A DNA stretch of 64,000 bases from Isoetes taiwanensis. Lineage: Eukaryota > Streptophyta > Lycopodiopsida > Isoetales > Isoetaceae. The translations under genes and the position numbers were made by a program. Shown one piece after another: positions 12,344-26,334 of this stretch. The stretch covers positions 1,686,561 through 1,750,560 of the forward strand of contig JAJEKV010000092.1 in assembly GCA_021234155.1 (NCBI GenBank), given 5' to 3'. Each line of letters begins with the position of its first letter. Positions within the stretch are counted from its first letter, which is position 1. Under the pieces are notes generated by a model that had not been told where the DNA came from, searched no databases, and worked only from the letters and a program-made list of their open reading frames with translations.

Positions 12344-12622
12344 AACCTCAATATTTTCCTGTTTATTAAAAACCCGCTTCAGAAAAATGTTGATTGAAGC
12401 CCAAAATCGCTGTTGGGCCCATTTATTATTTGAAGAACCTCAATATTTTCCTGTTTAATAAGAACCCGCTTCAGAAAAATGTTGATTGAAGCCTAAAATC
12501 ACTGTTAGGCCCAATTTTTTTATCCGAAGAACCTCAATATTCCTGTTTATTAAGAACCCGCTTCAAAAAAATGTTGATTATAGCCCAAAATCGTTGTTGG
12601 GCCCAATTTTATTATATGAAGA
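12344..12622. repeat. Three tandem copies of a ~93-bp unit
   Basis: Units start at 12344, 12436 and 12530 with AACCTCAATAT and share AACCCGCTTCA and GTTGATT(G/A)(A/T)AGCC. They end at the start of the LINE-A fragment. Confidence 0.85.
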
Positions 12623-12628
12623 TCTTGC

Positions 12629-15284
<2,656 letters not shown>

Positions 15285-17255
15285 CTACTCTACTGTGCGG
15301 TTCCACCGGAAATGCTTATCCACCATTAGCCCCAAATATTTGTATGAATCTGTGATCTCCACTGGCTCCCCTTTATATGTGAATGCATAATTCTCATCTA
15401 GATTTGTCCCAAAAATCATAACCTTGGTTTTCCCCAAGTTCACCTTCATACCCTTTTCATCACAAAAGCTCCCTAATGTGTCTAGCTGTTGCTGCATATC
15501 TCCCCTGCTCCTGGCTAATAAGACGATGTCATCTGCATATAGCAACAAAAGGATAACATATCCCGCAAGTTGGGTACCACCCCCACCCTGAGCAATGATC
15601 CAGTTTTCCAGGTCATCAATAAAGATGCCAAAGAGCGTAGGTGAAAGAGGACACCCTTGTTTGACGCCAATATTGCTTTCCACCTGCTCCGCGCACTGAC
15701 CATCAAATGGGAAGGATAATTTCACTAGCACCTTATCATATAATATCCGCACAACATCTCTCAGGTGTACAGGCACATTAATTCTCGCCAAACTCTGCCA
15801 CAAATTTCCCCTAGGCACCATATCAAATGCCTTAGAAAAGTCTATGAATCCTGCAAACAACGGTTTTCTAGTCCCCTTGACTGTGTCCATCATAGCTCTG
15901 AATGTGACTAAGTGGTCAATGGTGCATTTTTTGGGTCTAAAACCCGCTTGCCCCTTGGCCCGCACCTCATGCAACTCAGCCCATATACTGATCTTATGCT
16001 CATGAATAGTGGAAAAAAGCTTTGCAAATAAATTGCTCACCATAATCATCCGATAGTTATTCGGGTCGCGCGCATCCCCTGCCTTATGAATTGGTACAAC
16101 CCGATTAATTTGCCATGCCAGTGGGAACCCTTCTTGCATTACTGCGTTTAGCATTTCTGTTATTTTTTCAACTAGCCCCTCTCCTGCCCATTTAAGCATT
16201 TCAGCCACCATGCCCAAGCTATCAGCCGCTTTCCCATTTGCAAGTTTTGCCAAGCCGTCATGTACATCATCTATCAAGAAGATTAATTCAAATTTACCCA
16301 CTTGCTCCTGGTCAGCAACATTGTCAATGTGATAAAGCTTCTTTACTTGGCCTACAAGATCCTCCAATGACAATTGTGTACTGCTTTGCTGCTTGCGTTT
16401 CATCTTCTTCCAGAATTGATTTGGGTCTGCTAATAGCTTTGTGACCAGCTCTTCTTGCTTAAGGCCTATAAATGCTCTTTTTTTGCGCCTGACTAGAGTC
16501 TTATACTCTTTGATTAACCGCAGCCTTTCTTGCCCATACGCCCTCTTATATTGCGCCCTTTTCAGCTTGCATTCTTCATCAAACCACCCATTATAAGACA
16601 GGCCCTTTCTTCTTCTCCCCGAATCAAAACATTTCCTTGCTGCATCAAGCAACAGAGAGGTCATAACCTCGCTCATCATGGCAGCCCCACGTGGCCAATC
16701 TATCTTTTCTATACATTCCTCACAGTATTGTTGATATTTATCTTTTTTCCTTGGATTAATATGAATGCGGTCAATGCTAACATGTGCCTGGTAGTGTGCT
16801 TTTCCAGTGACTGCAATGTGTGCTATAAGAGGTACATGATCTGATTCCTTTCTAACATTCGATATTTGGAAATGTGTAACTTGCTCCAGAAAATTCTCCG
16901 ATGCAATGAGATAATCGACTATGCTTTTGCCCTTGCATGTGCAACGTTCAGTGCCTGGAAAATTCCTTATCCCATTGTAGATCACTAAGTTTAAGCCTCC
17001 ACACATACTCAACAAATAGTTTCCCATTGCAGTAGGCCATTTGTCTTGATCCAATGTGCTACGATTCCAACCTGCCATATTTAGTTCGTTGTCATCCATT
17101 TGATCCATCCACACCGGATCCCCTTCATTGCTTGCCAAAGCTGCTTGTTTTCTTGCCGTTCTGCCATTAAAATCTCCTACAAGAACCACCTCCCCCAACT
17201 CCATCAACTCCATACTATCAAGCTCCAACTGCTGAAAGGGATCTTCAAAGTCCAA
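15285..17255 (-). CDS. LINE-B endonuclease (C-terminal half) and reverse transcriptase ORF
   Basis: This is an uninterrupted 656-residue frame of a non-LTR retrotransposon. In order it has VVLVGDFNGRTA (endonuclease catalytic Asp/Asn), RNFPGTERCTCKGKSIVDY, SDHVPL (endonuclease His), a basic linker, then the reverse transcriptase: AWQINRVVPIHKAGDARDPN, GQAGFRPKKCTIDHL, GFIDFSKAFD (catalytic Asp), GVKQGCPLSPTLFG, LLLYADDIVLLARS (YADD) and VNLGKTKVM. The ORF has no stops but lacks the first half of the endonuclease and is separated from its C-terminal domain by frameshifts. The element is probably dead although fairly young. The clade was not determined. Confidence 0.85.
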   Translation of the reverse strand: MDFEDPFQQLELDSMELMELGEVVLVGDFNGRTARKQAALASNEGDPVWMDQMDDNELNMAGWNRSTLDQDKWPTAMGNYLLSMCGGLNLVIYNGIRNFPGTERCTCKGKSIVDYLIASENFLEQVTHFQISNVRKESDHVPLIAHIAVTGKAHYQAHVSIDRIHINPRKKDKYQQYCEECIEKIDWPRGAAMMSEVMTSLLLDAARKCFDSGRRRKGLSYNGWFDEECKLKRAQYKRAYGQERLRLIKEYKTLVRRKKRAFIGLKQEELVTKLLADPNQFWKKMKRKQQSSTQLSLEDLVGQVKKLYHIDNVADQEQVGKFELIFLIDDVHDGLAKLANGKAADSLGMVAEMLKWAGEGLVEKITEMLNAVMQEGFPLAWQINRVVPIHKAGDARDPNNYRMIMVSNLFAKLFSTIHEHKISIWAELHEVRAKGQAGFRPKKCTIDHLVTFRAMMDTVKGTRKPLFAGFIDFSKAFDMVPRGNLWQSLARINVPVHLRDVVRILYDKVLVKLSFPFDGQCAEQVESNIGVKQGCPLSPTLFGIFIDDLENWIIAQGGGGTQLAGYVILLLLYADDIVLLARSRGDMQQQLDTLGSFCDEKGMKVNLGKTKVMIFGTNLDENYAFTYKGEPVEITDSYKYLGLMVDKHFRWNRTVE

Positions 17256-17264
17256 GTTGTATTT

Positions 17265-17650
17265 CTAATACGTGCTTTTCTGCAGCGGTGGAAAATAGCA
17301 TCCTGCGATAAAGATTCTCTTACCTTCCCGCCCCGGAACCTCCACCCATATGTACTGCTTTGTGTCTCTCTTTTTTATAACCTTTGTGTCTCTCTTTTTT
17401 ATAACTTTAACTAGATGCACCATTTCAGTTCTGACATAACATGCAACCCCTCCATACCCTCTTCTTCGCCAACCTTTCTTGTTCCATAGGGAACACACAG
17501 CTGCAAATCCTGGTATTTCCGGAAGCCCACTTTCTTTTGCCCACTCGGTAAGCTTCAATAACATTGACATATGGAACCTCGAGCGTATTTGAGAACAAAT
17601 CCGTTACCTCTTGCTTGATATTCTCGTCATCTTTCTCCGGTAGTCAGGGA
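17265..17650 (-). pseudogene. LINE-B endonuclease fragment fused to ORF1 C-terminal fragment
   Basis: The minus strand from 17545 down gives IPGFAAVCSLWNKKGWRRRG and GGVACYVRTEM, the endonuclease region that precedes GDFN. Immediately upstream (about 17650-17545), a different frame reads DENIKQEVTDLFSNTLEV and VIEAYRVG, which matches the C-terminal domain of LINE ORF1 proteins. The start of the endonuclease is missing, so an internal deletion joins ORF1 to ORF2. A duplicated VIKKRDTK (two copies in tandem near 17.38 kb) is a small internal expansion. Confidence 0.6.
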
Positions 17651-18249
17651 TCCCCACTTAGTCACGAGGACTAACCCTCGTGAGTGCATGTGCAGTGAAT
17701 GAGCAAGGCAGTAGTCAGAGAAATGGCGACATTGGGATCGTGGTTAACTTGGAAGCTTCTGGATTATTTGCTGAGTTAAATATTGTGAATGTATTAAGCA
17801 TTGTGTTTACTCTAGATATTGTTACATCTGATAATAATGATTATAGGGATCAGCTTCTAATGTGCCTTTTCAATTTCGAATTGCATATTCTTCCATGATT
17901 AAGATCAGGGTATTCAGGATTTTACCAAGGAAGAAGGGCCCCTAATTCAGCTTCCTTTTTGTTCGATCTCAGGTAAGCAATTTGTTTCATAATTCTATTC
18001 TCTTTCAGCTCTCAAAATGTTAGATTCTTTGGCAAGCACAGCCTTCATAATCCCTTTTGCATTTAACAGGGTTAATTCATGACTTATGCCTTTGAATGGT
18101 ATTCTGCCATATAGAAACTCATACATGCACTCTGTTCCATGTTTAGCTGATTTGCCTTCTTTGATTTTCATTAGAGATGGAGATATATCACATTTTAATC
18201 GTAGGTAGAAATCAATGTGTTTATATCAATGTTTGTTTCATATTACAGT
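17651..18249 (+). mobile_element. MULE 5' region, no ORF
   Basis: Sequence between the LINE-B ORF1 fragment and the transposase start. No terminal inverted repeat could be recognised. The left edge of the insertion is near 17640-17660. Confidence 0.4.
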
Positions 18250-19390
18250 ATGGATTTGGAAGTGGGATTGGAGTTTGATTCCATGCAAGATCTTCGTTCA
18301 CATGTCAAGAATGTTTGCATTTCCTCTGCGGTAGAGCTCCATGTTATTGCATCTGACAGGAAGAGGTACACAGTAAAGTGCAAAATTCAAGGATGCCCGT
18401 GGAAGTTGCATGCTTCCCTTGTAGGTAATGGCCCTAGTTGTGCAATTAAAAAGTTAGCAGGACATCATAATTGTGTTGGCACTGAGCATTTGGGAAACAA
18501 AAAGGCGACTGCAAATTGGATAGCAACACGGTTTGTGGAAAAGATTTCTGATGACCAATCTTATAGCCCAATTTCAATTCTTGGTGATTTGAGGCGTGAA
18601 GTTGGTATTACTGTGCCATACAAGAGAGCATGGCAGGCAAAGGAATTAGCAGTAGAGAGGATCAACGGAAATCAGGAGGAGGAAAGTTATTCCTTATTGA
18701 AAAAGTATTGCCGTGAAATATTGCGCAGTAATCCAGGCAGTGTAGTTTTGGTGGAGCATGATGATGATTACATGTTTACATGAACGTACATATCATATGC
18801 AGCATGCATTTCTGCATTTGCCAATTGCAGGCAAGTTATAGGTTTGGATGGAACGCATCTGAAAAATAGATATTTGGGTATCTTGATGACTGCTACAGGT
18901 ATAGATGCAGCTGGGCAATTGCTTCCGATTGCTTTTGGTGTTGTTATTGCTGAAAATGACAATAACTGGTTGTGGTTTCTTCAAAACTTGTGTGATAGTC
19001 TTGCTGCAACAAACACTATAACCTTCTTATCCCGTGCAAAAAGGGATTGATTGAAGGTGTCTCTACTATTTTTGGAGATGTTCCTCATGCTTATTGTATG
19101 CGTCACTTGTCTGAAAACATGAGGAAAGAATTCAAGAATTTGGAATTGATAAAGTTGCTTTGGAAAGCTGCTTATGCATCAACAATATCAGATTTTGATG
19201 TTGCCATATCAGAAATGCGGGCTATGAAACCAGAAGCTGCTACTTGGCTTTTTAACACAGCCCAACCCATGCATTAGTCAAATGCACACTTTAAGGGATC
19301 CCGCTATGACCATCTTACATCCAACATCGCAGAGTCAGTCAACTCATGGATTCTTGAAGCTAGGGAATTACCTTCCAATCCGAAGATTGA
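18250..19390 (+). pseudogene. Mutator-like (MULE) transposase, broken
   Basis: The frame starts at ATG 18250. The N-terminal part has a MULE zinc-binding domain, KCKIQGCPWKLHASLVG, followed by AIKKLAGHHNC. A stop at 18781 ends the first frame. The transposase core continues with VIGLDGTHLKNRYLGILMTA (first catalytic Asp in LDGTH) and NNWLWFLQNL. At about 19.03-19.05 kb the expected LSDRQKGLI segment reads LSRAKRD then a stop. The second catalytic Asp is lost with a frameshift, and a new frame continues with GVSTIFGDVPHAYCMRHLSE. A further stop occurs near 19277, and NIAESVNSWILEARELP follows in another frame. The gene ends inside a LINE-B ORF1, so the MULE inserted into that LINE. Confidence 0.85.
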
Positions 19391-20277
19391 GTGCGCGCTT
19401 GGCCCTTTCCTGCTGCTCGAGAACATCATTCATTCTGGTATTAAGTTTGTCCACCACATCCTTTCATGATTCTGAGATGCCCCCTTCCTCATCGTAGCCA
19501 TCATTGTTTTTCAGGACCTCATCTTTCATCATAGTCTGCATTTCCTTTTTCATGGCTAAGTTTTCAGCTTTTAATTCTTGAATGTGATCAGACATACCTC
19601 TAAGCGATTGTTCAAGGAACCCCATCATTTTGGTCATCGCATTTCTGGTAGCGGCCATCTCATTAACCAGATGGAAGAGCAGCGCCATCATCTCTGAGTT
19701 CTGCCCATTGCCATTCTGCTGCATCCCTGCCCCGACTTGTACAAAACCCTGTTGTGTTGGCATATAACCTGGAACAGAAGGCATGGCTGGAGCATGAGGG
19801 TTCATTGCAAAGAATGTACCCATCGGTGAGGTAGCAAATCCTGCTGCAGAGGTCGGTGGGGCAGCAAAGCATGCTACAGAGGTCGGTGGGGCAGCAAAGC
19901 CTGTTGCAGAGGTCACCGGGATAGGGCCAAGCACCCCTGACCCATCCGGATCTGCACCCCCTAAAACTGTTGCAGCTGCTGCCGACTGTGCCACCGAGAT
20001 CCCTGCACCAACTGCTGCTGACTGTGAGAGAGAAATTCCTGTAATATCAATGCAGTCCCCATCATCTCCCAGCACTGAGCTTGCAGTATCAGAGTCTGAC
20101 CCCGCCTCCTTGCCCACGGTTGAATAAGAGTATTCTAGACCTTTTTTAGTATTATTCTAGGGACCTCTGCCCCCCCTTGCATTACCCTTCGACTCTGTAG
20201 CAGCAGCCGACCCTGTGGTATCAATCATGGACCCCGAGGAAGACCCAGCCTCTCCCTTCTTCTTAGCCCTACGCGCC

Positions 20278-20279
<2 letters not shown>
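19391..20279 (-). pseudogene. LINE-B ORF1-like coiled-coil protein with in-frame stops
   Basis: Reading on the minus strand from an ATG at 20279 (MARRAKKKGEAGSSS), one frame runs through a TAG at 20157-20159, continues in phase to a TGA at 19464-19466, and goes on in phase to the MULE junction. The N-terminal half is Ala/Ser/Gly/Pro rich with a repeated PPTS(A/V)(A/V)(G/C)FA. The C-terminal half is a predicted coiled coil (for example MSDHIQELKAENLAMKKEM), like ORF1 proteins of LINEs. The ORF1 C-terminal domain reappears beyond the MULE at 17.55-17.65 kb, which supports the assignment. Confidence 0.65.

Positions 20280-20280
<1 letters not shown>

Positions 20281-20348
<68 letters not shown>
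20281..20348. repeat. (GA)34 microsatellite
   Basis: A perfect array directly upstream (in LINE sense) of the ORF1 start. Its right flank GATGCCTTGGCCACATGCG resembles the right flank of the array at 11.6 kb. Confidence 0.95.
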
Positions 20349-20352
<4 letters not shown>

Positions 20353-20570
20353 TTGGCCACATGCGGACTTAGAGATTACGAGAGACAATACGAGAGATGG
20401 GAGAAGGGGAGAGATGGGTGAGAGTGGGTTTTGTTGACTCTCACCTCGAGAGACATTTTGCCTCTAACAGCCATTAGGGGGTTTTCCATTGCTCTTTTTG
20501 TAGTTAGGGGAGTACCCTCGAAAAATGTCATTTCTTCCCGTAAAAATTTAACGATCAATTTCTCCGAGCT
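20349..20570 (-). repeat. Repeat shared with 11.3 kb, possible LINE-B 5' UTR
   Basis: The reverse complement shows CCCTAATGGCTGTTAGAGGC, TGTCTCTCG and CCGCATGTGGCCAA in the same order as 11344-11484. Its position in front of ORF1 fits a 5' UTR. Confidence 0.5.
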
Positions 20571-21649
20571 GGTGTAACAGAGCTTGGGCCCGAAACTTTG
20601 CAGGGGCTAGCTCTGTGCAAATTCAATTTCAAAAACTTATAGGACAGATGCAAACTCTATGTAAATACCTAGTAGAGCCACACATGGGATGATTTGCCTG
20701 ACTAAGAAGCAAAACTAAATTCATCTGGTAGCAAAGAGGGGTTGACTCGGAACCCAAAACAGGACAATTTCTTGTCAACTCTTTTGATTCATCTAAAGCA
20801 TGATTTGAAATGTTTTTGGTCCATATTGAAGCTCGAAGTCGAAGCATGATCCACCGGATATGAATTTCTGGAAACTAAGAGCAAAGAAGGGTGTAAAACC
20901 TGGCATCGGATTGTCACAGATTCTGGTGTGCAGTAAACAGATTACACAGGATGTACCGATTTAAGCAATAGTCGGATTGCACAGTCAACATTACACTAGA
21001 ATTTTATAGGGTATGTGTTTTTGGACAAGCTGATATCTCCAGTATTTTCTCACGAAGATCGCCGTCACGATGCTGATAAGTAATCACTTCATCTCATGGA
21101 GCTTCATATGGTCGGTAAGAAGGTAGCAGAAGGCAAAATTCACAATTTCATGTACCATCACAATGTTCCCATGCCAGAAGGGCTGGTTGTTGTCTCACTT
21201 TAAATTGTCTTTGATGGGCAGTTCCAACTGCTATATCCTGAGGCAGAGATGGAAATGCTTTGTGAAGCTGTGGATAGCTTCATTCTTTGACAAATGAAAG
21301 ATATCAAAGGTCTTCTAAGCAAAATAGAGAGGTTTGCACCCCTCAGGCCCAGATTAAGCGCATAAATTAGCAAGACAAAGGAAAGGAAACGTTTGAAATG
21401 AAGAGGCTAATATACTGCAAGGGATCTCTAGAGGTGAGCTTTAGAGAAGACATGAACTTTGTTGCATAAATGCTACAATCTGGCTTACGGAACTGGTGTC
21501 ATTATTTCTCAAATCCAAACCATGCTCTGGTGACATGAAGTCAGCATGAAGTTGGGCAACGAATGGTTAACAGCTACAATTATGGGCATGTTTCCTACGC
21601 CTGCTAAGATTTCTGTGTTGCCAAGCATGCGCAGAAATCCCGCAAATGC
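20571..21649. other. Intergenic, nothing recognised
   Basis: Short frames only; no repeat noticed. Confidence 0.35.
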
Positions 21650-22318
21650 ATGGTGAGATGGCCAATCGCATTGATGCTTGTTGATAATGTTCCCATTTCT
21701 AGACTAGTGTTAGCGGTCAAGGAGAAAAATGTGGAGATTGAACCATATATTTTGAAACAGGAGGTGAGTGCGGCTAAGAAAAGAATGTACAAGATGGTCA
21801 ATCGGAGACCAAGAGCACGTCTTGCCCTGACTAAATGTGAGAGAAAAACCATTGTCGAAGCTATTCTCGACTTCAGGTCATCACTATGTTCCCTGAGAAG
21901 ATGTTATGCTAATTTCACATCTAAAGAGATAGCTGAGATGAGGACCTTCTACTGGAACATGCAACGTTCGGAGTGCACAACCTTTGCACACAATATGCTA
22001 GATCTTTGCTCAAAAAATGGTAATGTAAAAAAAATAATGTTGAATAAGTAGGTGTGCGTGAAAGCATGGCATAGGGCTTATGGCATTCCCATTTCTATGT
22101 TTTATTATTGGACGAAGCTCTTCTTGGATGGCCATAGAATTACAGAATATGGAAAGCCAAGATCTCCCACACTGGCTGGTAATGCTATGCTATCTATGTA
22201 CATAGATGAAAATGCAGAGACGATGCCGCAACACTCAAAAATTATGAGTGAGGGCATCAGACAAAATTTGAAGAGGATGCCTTCCCTCTTGACTAAAAAA
22301 ATATACATCAGGAGATAG
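21650..22318 (+). pseudogene. Transposon-like ORF with one in-frame stop
   Basis: One frame runs from 21650 to a TAG at 22049-22051 and continues in phase to 22318, about 220 residues in total. The first part is basic (AAKKRMYKMVNRRPRARLAL). The second contains VCVKAWHRAYGIPISMFYYW, which looks like the helix-turn-helix segment VC.KA....GIS...FY found at the N-terminus of several uncharacterised transposase or integrase-like proteins. No DDE core follows. The assignment is by resemblance only. Confidence 0.4.
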
Positions 22319-23480
22319 ATATTACCGTTACTTGACCCTCATAGGGAATGTCGCTACCCAGGCCTCGAATTTAGATTTTGCACTAACCAGCAAAATGCCG
22401 CCCTTTATCTATACTAATCGGATTTTTGAGAAAAACACCCCTAATTTGCCGGATTTTACACTAATTTTATAAAATTTTGACCAGAAATTTGCCTGCATCT
22501 ACTTTATCAAATCGGATATTTGTAACTTTAATCGGAAATTTTTGGGAGGAACCCCCCTAATTTCGACCCTTGTCGCTACCGTGGGCGTTGTTTTTTTGCG
22601 GCTTTAGCAACGTAGAGAGAAAAGGTTTCTCTCTCCTCTCAAACTCGTCTCTCTCGAATTAGTTCTACAGCAGGAGCTATCGGTGCCTTGGTAGAAGGAG
22701 ACACTGGATTCGGTTTGCATGCTGGTCTGCGGCTGAAAAAGGGACCTTTTTTACCATGACTTTATATGATTGCATGAAGGATTTGGAAGGATTCGAGTTT
22801 TTGCTTCCTCTGCAGCTATGGCAGCAGATGCCTTTACAATCATCTCCTAATCCATTGCCATACCACAGTCTTTTTGCAGTTTGCATCCATCCTTATCTGT
22901 ACTTTTCTTTTATTCCCTATTCCTTCTTAAATTTTTCTGTGATCTTGGTCTAGTTTCTTTTCCCTCTTCAGATCTATAATGTCTGAATTTGATGGGTTTC
23001 CTACTCCCTTTGCATATTGTCTGTTCTGAATCAAGCTCTTCCACTCCATCATCCCCAATCATCTCTATAACGGAAAACTCTAAATATTTTGCTATATTCT
23101 ATACTCTTGATCAAATCTGTTGTGGTTGGCTGGAAGGAGCTTCTAACTGAAGGAGGTCGTTGTTATGGACTTTGGATTGCTCATACAATAATCCACGTAC
23201 TATGTAAAACACATGAATTCCAAGATAGATATCAATACAAATAGTGTCTCTGTCCAATTCGAATAAAAATCTGATTTTACATTTCAATCACATAGCTGCA
23301 CATTCTTAACTAAATATAAACGTTATGATCTTGTATGGAATCTTCAAATTCAATGAATGATTGTCACAAACAAATAATATTATGGGAAAATACTTTCGAG
23401 TTTGAAGATTTCTTCAGTTTAACAATTTACTTGAGTGCAAACATTCACTACATATTTACGTTAATTTCTCTATCTCTATT
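22319..23480. other. Intergenic, nothing firm
   Basis: Near 22.6 kb a short CTCTC-rich segment recalls the repeat at 11.4 kb. Otherwise no gene or repeat is seen. Confidence 0.35.
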
Positions 23481-23489
23481 GCATGGAAT

Positions 23490-24070
23490 AATTTAAGGGC
23501 TAAACTTAGCTATTTGGTGATTTTTTAGCACATTTTCAAGAAAATTTGGCTAAAGTAAATGGAAAAAATTGGGAAAAAAATAATAATTTTAGCTTAACTT
23601 TTTTCGGGACCGCACCAACTCTGGAGCTCTTTAGCCAAACGCTAGAAAGTAAGAGAGTGAAGTTTTGTATTGTTTAGCTAAACCATAGAAACTTTTAGAA
23701 TGAGTTTTGGGCTAGTTTAGCTAACATCAGTATAGTTTATAAGAAATATATGATTAATAGTTTAGTTTCTAGCATTATGAATTAATTTGAGTCCTAGACT
23801 TTGCTAGTTAGCATTATTTTAGAATGTTTTCACAAAAAAAATGACTAGAATAAGTGGAAACAATTGAAAACAAGTATAATATTTTCTGTTGGACACGCCA
23901 TAGAAATTTTTGGGATGATATTTGGGTTAGTTTAGCTAAACGCTAGAAAGTATGAGAGGGAAAATATATAGAATTTAGATAAACCACAGAAAGTTTTGGG
24001 ATTAATATCGAGCAAGTTTAGCTAAAGTCATTCTGGCTAATAAAAAATATGCGATTAGTAATTTATTCCC
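23490..24070. repeat. Diverged relative of the hAT MITE family
   Basis: The sequence is full of TTTAGCTAAAC, TTTGGCTAAAG and TAGCCAAACGCTAGAAAGT motifs in the order seen in the reverse complement of the MITEs at 41.0-41.56 and 48.8-49.38 kb, and may hold parts of two copies. Terminal repeats and target duplications were not found. This is a judgement by eye. Confidence 0.4.
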
Positions 24071-24079
24071 TGCTCTATT

Positions 24080-24775
24080 GTATACATCTTACTTACACTA
24101 TGACTTTGATAGAATACATGAATGATTGTGTATTTCCACACCTGAATAACAATACTAAAACTACGTAAACAAATTGTCTATAGACGATAACTTTTGGTAG
24201 CACAACTGGTACAAGTTTTCATTTTTTATCGATCCACTGAGACATGCCACAACATATATCATTTTCTGGAATAGATATCACAAGCACATCTAATGTAGGT
24301 GTACTTCTTTACACACATTAAAGGTTTTTGTAGGACACAATTACTCACTGGGTTGGGCTTGTGAAGTTGCAATGTCTACTCTATGACATTACTATTAATA
24401 GTTCTAATGACATTTACCAAGCCTAATTACATGGAGCATCTCAAATGGTCCCAGTAGCATGTCGTGCGATGCATCAACCAAAGCAGCATCAAATTGGCAG
24501 CCAACATTAATGGCCTTAGCATGGACTTCCTTTATCTTAGTTGTTGTAGACGTAATAGAATATGCATTTTATTTCTATTTGCCACATACAAATGCGAGTA
24601 CAATAACTTCAAATCTTTAAATCCAACAATTCATGTAACTTTAAAGGCTTGTGTATGTATGAGAATTTCACCTACATTTATTGTCCATGTACTATTTAAA
24701 TAATTGGTCCTCTTAGATTAATGGCATCTATGTCACCTCTCAGTTTAGAGGGCAACCCTCGGTTGCATTAACAAC
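24080..24775. other. Intergenic, nothing recognised
   Basis: Short frames without identity. Confidence 0.35.
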
Positions 24776-24819
24776 TTGTTAATCTTCCATGGTCAAACAT
24801 TCGGAAAGAAGAGATGGAC

Positions 24820-24960
24820 ACTTCTCCCGAAAACCCTTCGGCGGGGGAAGGGGGTTAATCCTGGTAGTAATACGCCTGGTGCTCTCTCTTTGTACTTGGG
24901 TCCCATAGGCCAGTTGGTCTCCGTGGACGATAAAATCATATTCTATTCTATTCTATTCTC
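24820..24960 (+). mobile_element. Isolated LINE-A 3' tail ending in (ATTCT)n
   Basis: CCCGAAAACCCTTCGGCGGG, GGTCCCATAGGCCAGTTGGTC and TCCGTGGACGATAAAAT match the LINE-A 3' end, and an ATTCT microsatellite follows. With only about 130 bp present it is either a very short 5'-truncated LINE or a SINE that borrows the LINE tail. Confidence 0.65.
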
Positions 24961-25071
24961 AAGAAGGTAGATACTTCATGATGCATAAAGGCCAAATGTT
25001 TGGAACTTCCAGTGTATCTTATGATCATGAAGAATTCATGAATGCCACAGTATCTTACAATCATAAAATCC

Positions 25072-25155
25072 AACTGGACAAACAGAAGTTACAGCATGCA
25101 ACTGGACAAACGGAAGTTACAGCATGCAACTGGACAAACGGAAGTTACAGCATGC
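25072..25155. repeat. Three tandem copies of a 27-bp unit
   Basis: The unit AACTGGACAAACGGAAGTTA followed by CAGCATGC is repeated three times with one base change. Confidence 0.9.
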
Positions 25156-25249
25156 AGCAAGTGTCAAAAGTATTCGCCACAACTTTTTAGAGGCCAAAAT
25201 GCCATGGTTTAGAGGCCTATTTTCTATGCACTTTTATTGGCCCCTGTTT

Positions 25250-25650
25250 ATCACGTGATGCGCTCGAGCTAATCACAATGACATGGCATTTGTGCATGCT
25301 TTCGATCCATTTTTTTCTCACATGAACTGGTGTTCTGCACACCACATGCTTCATGATGTGGGTTTGTGATTATCTCGAGCTAATCACATGACATGGCACC
25401 TACGAGGCGCCCTTCCTATCCATTTCCATTTTTTCTCCCCTGAACTCGTGGTCTACACACATCTGAGCCAGCCATCCGACGCCACACGCTTCACGATGTG
25501 ATTTGTCATTAACATGGCGTGCTTTTGATCTGTTTTTCTCCCCGAACTCGTGGACTGCACACCTGCTTCCTGCTTTTGTGTTCTGCACACTTGAGCCAGC
25601 GGGCTAACGCCGCACACTTCATGATGTCGTTTGTGATTAGCATCCTGTGA
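25250..25650. repeat. Degenerate ~125-bp tandem repeat, about three copies
   Basis: Recurring blocks are GAACT(C/G)GTG followed by a CACAC element, CTTCA(T/C)GATGT, TTTGTNATT, and CTCGAGCTAATCAC with ACATGGC. They recur at about 25.26, 25.38 and 25.5 kb. Confidence 0.6.
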
Positions 25651-26334
25651 TTGTCTCGAGTGATTGTTTGTGATTGTCTCGAGCTAATCACTGTAATTCG
25701 CTTGAGCTGATCATACAGGCCTACGGTTATAACGAGGGAGCCAATATCAGCGCCTCTATTTTTCACCGTCAGTGACTCGAGATCATGAAAATAGATAAAT
25801 AAACAAAAATAACCACCCCCCATTTGTAATGTCAAGAAGAATTCTATTATTTAAGCTGTGGCTGCTCTTGCATGGACAGTTCCGACATACCAATGGGGGG
25901 TTACCTTATACTTCCTTTTTTGGCTTCTTTTGGAGCCACTCAATACCACGTCATCATACATATGCCACCTTATTGAGACAGCCCAAACACCCAATGGTGT
26001 GTATGGTACACTCAAATTGATCATGGACAACCGGAGGCAACTGAGTGAATTGCCCATTAGATTAACAAACTCCTTGATACCTCCTTGTGCAACTAACTGA
26101 GAGAACAAGTGAAGTCTTCTATGCCTCTGGGTCTGTACATCTTCAAACAATGAGGGCCTGAAATATTATCATACACCATTGGTTAAGGCGTAGCAAAACA
26201 CTCCTACCATGATCTAAGGGAGGATATTTTGCTTTCTTCTTGTTTGGAACCACCAAACAACTTCACAAAAAGGAGAGTTGGCAAGGTATGGTTGTCAGCT
26301 GTAATTGGCCATGTCCTAATGTGATTTTCAACCT
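25650..26334. other. Intergenic, includes the myosin 3' flank
   Basis: Short unmatched frames only. The right end lies just beyond the myosin stop codon. Confidence 0.4.

Noticed and set aside
12344-12622. CRISPR-like array
   Set aside because: Three full-length tandem units without unique spacers in plant DNA; a simple tandem repeat.
25858-26150. Overlapping frames near 26 kb resembling a retrotransposon fragment
   Set aside because: No conserved motif could be found in either strand.
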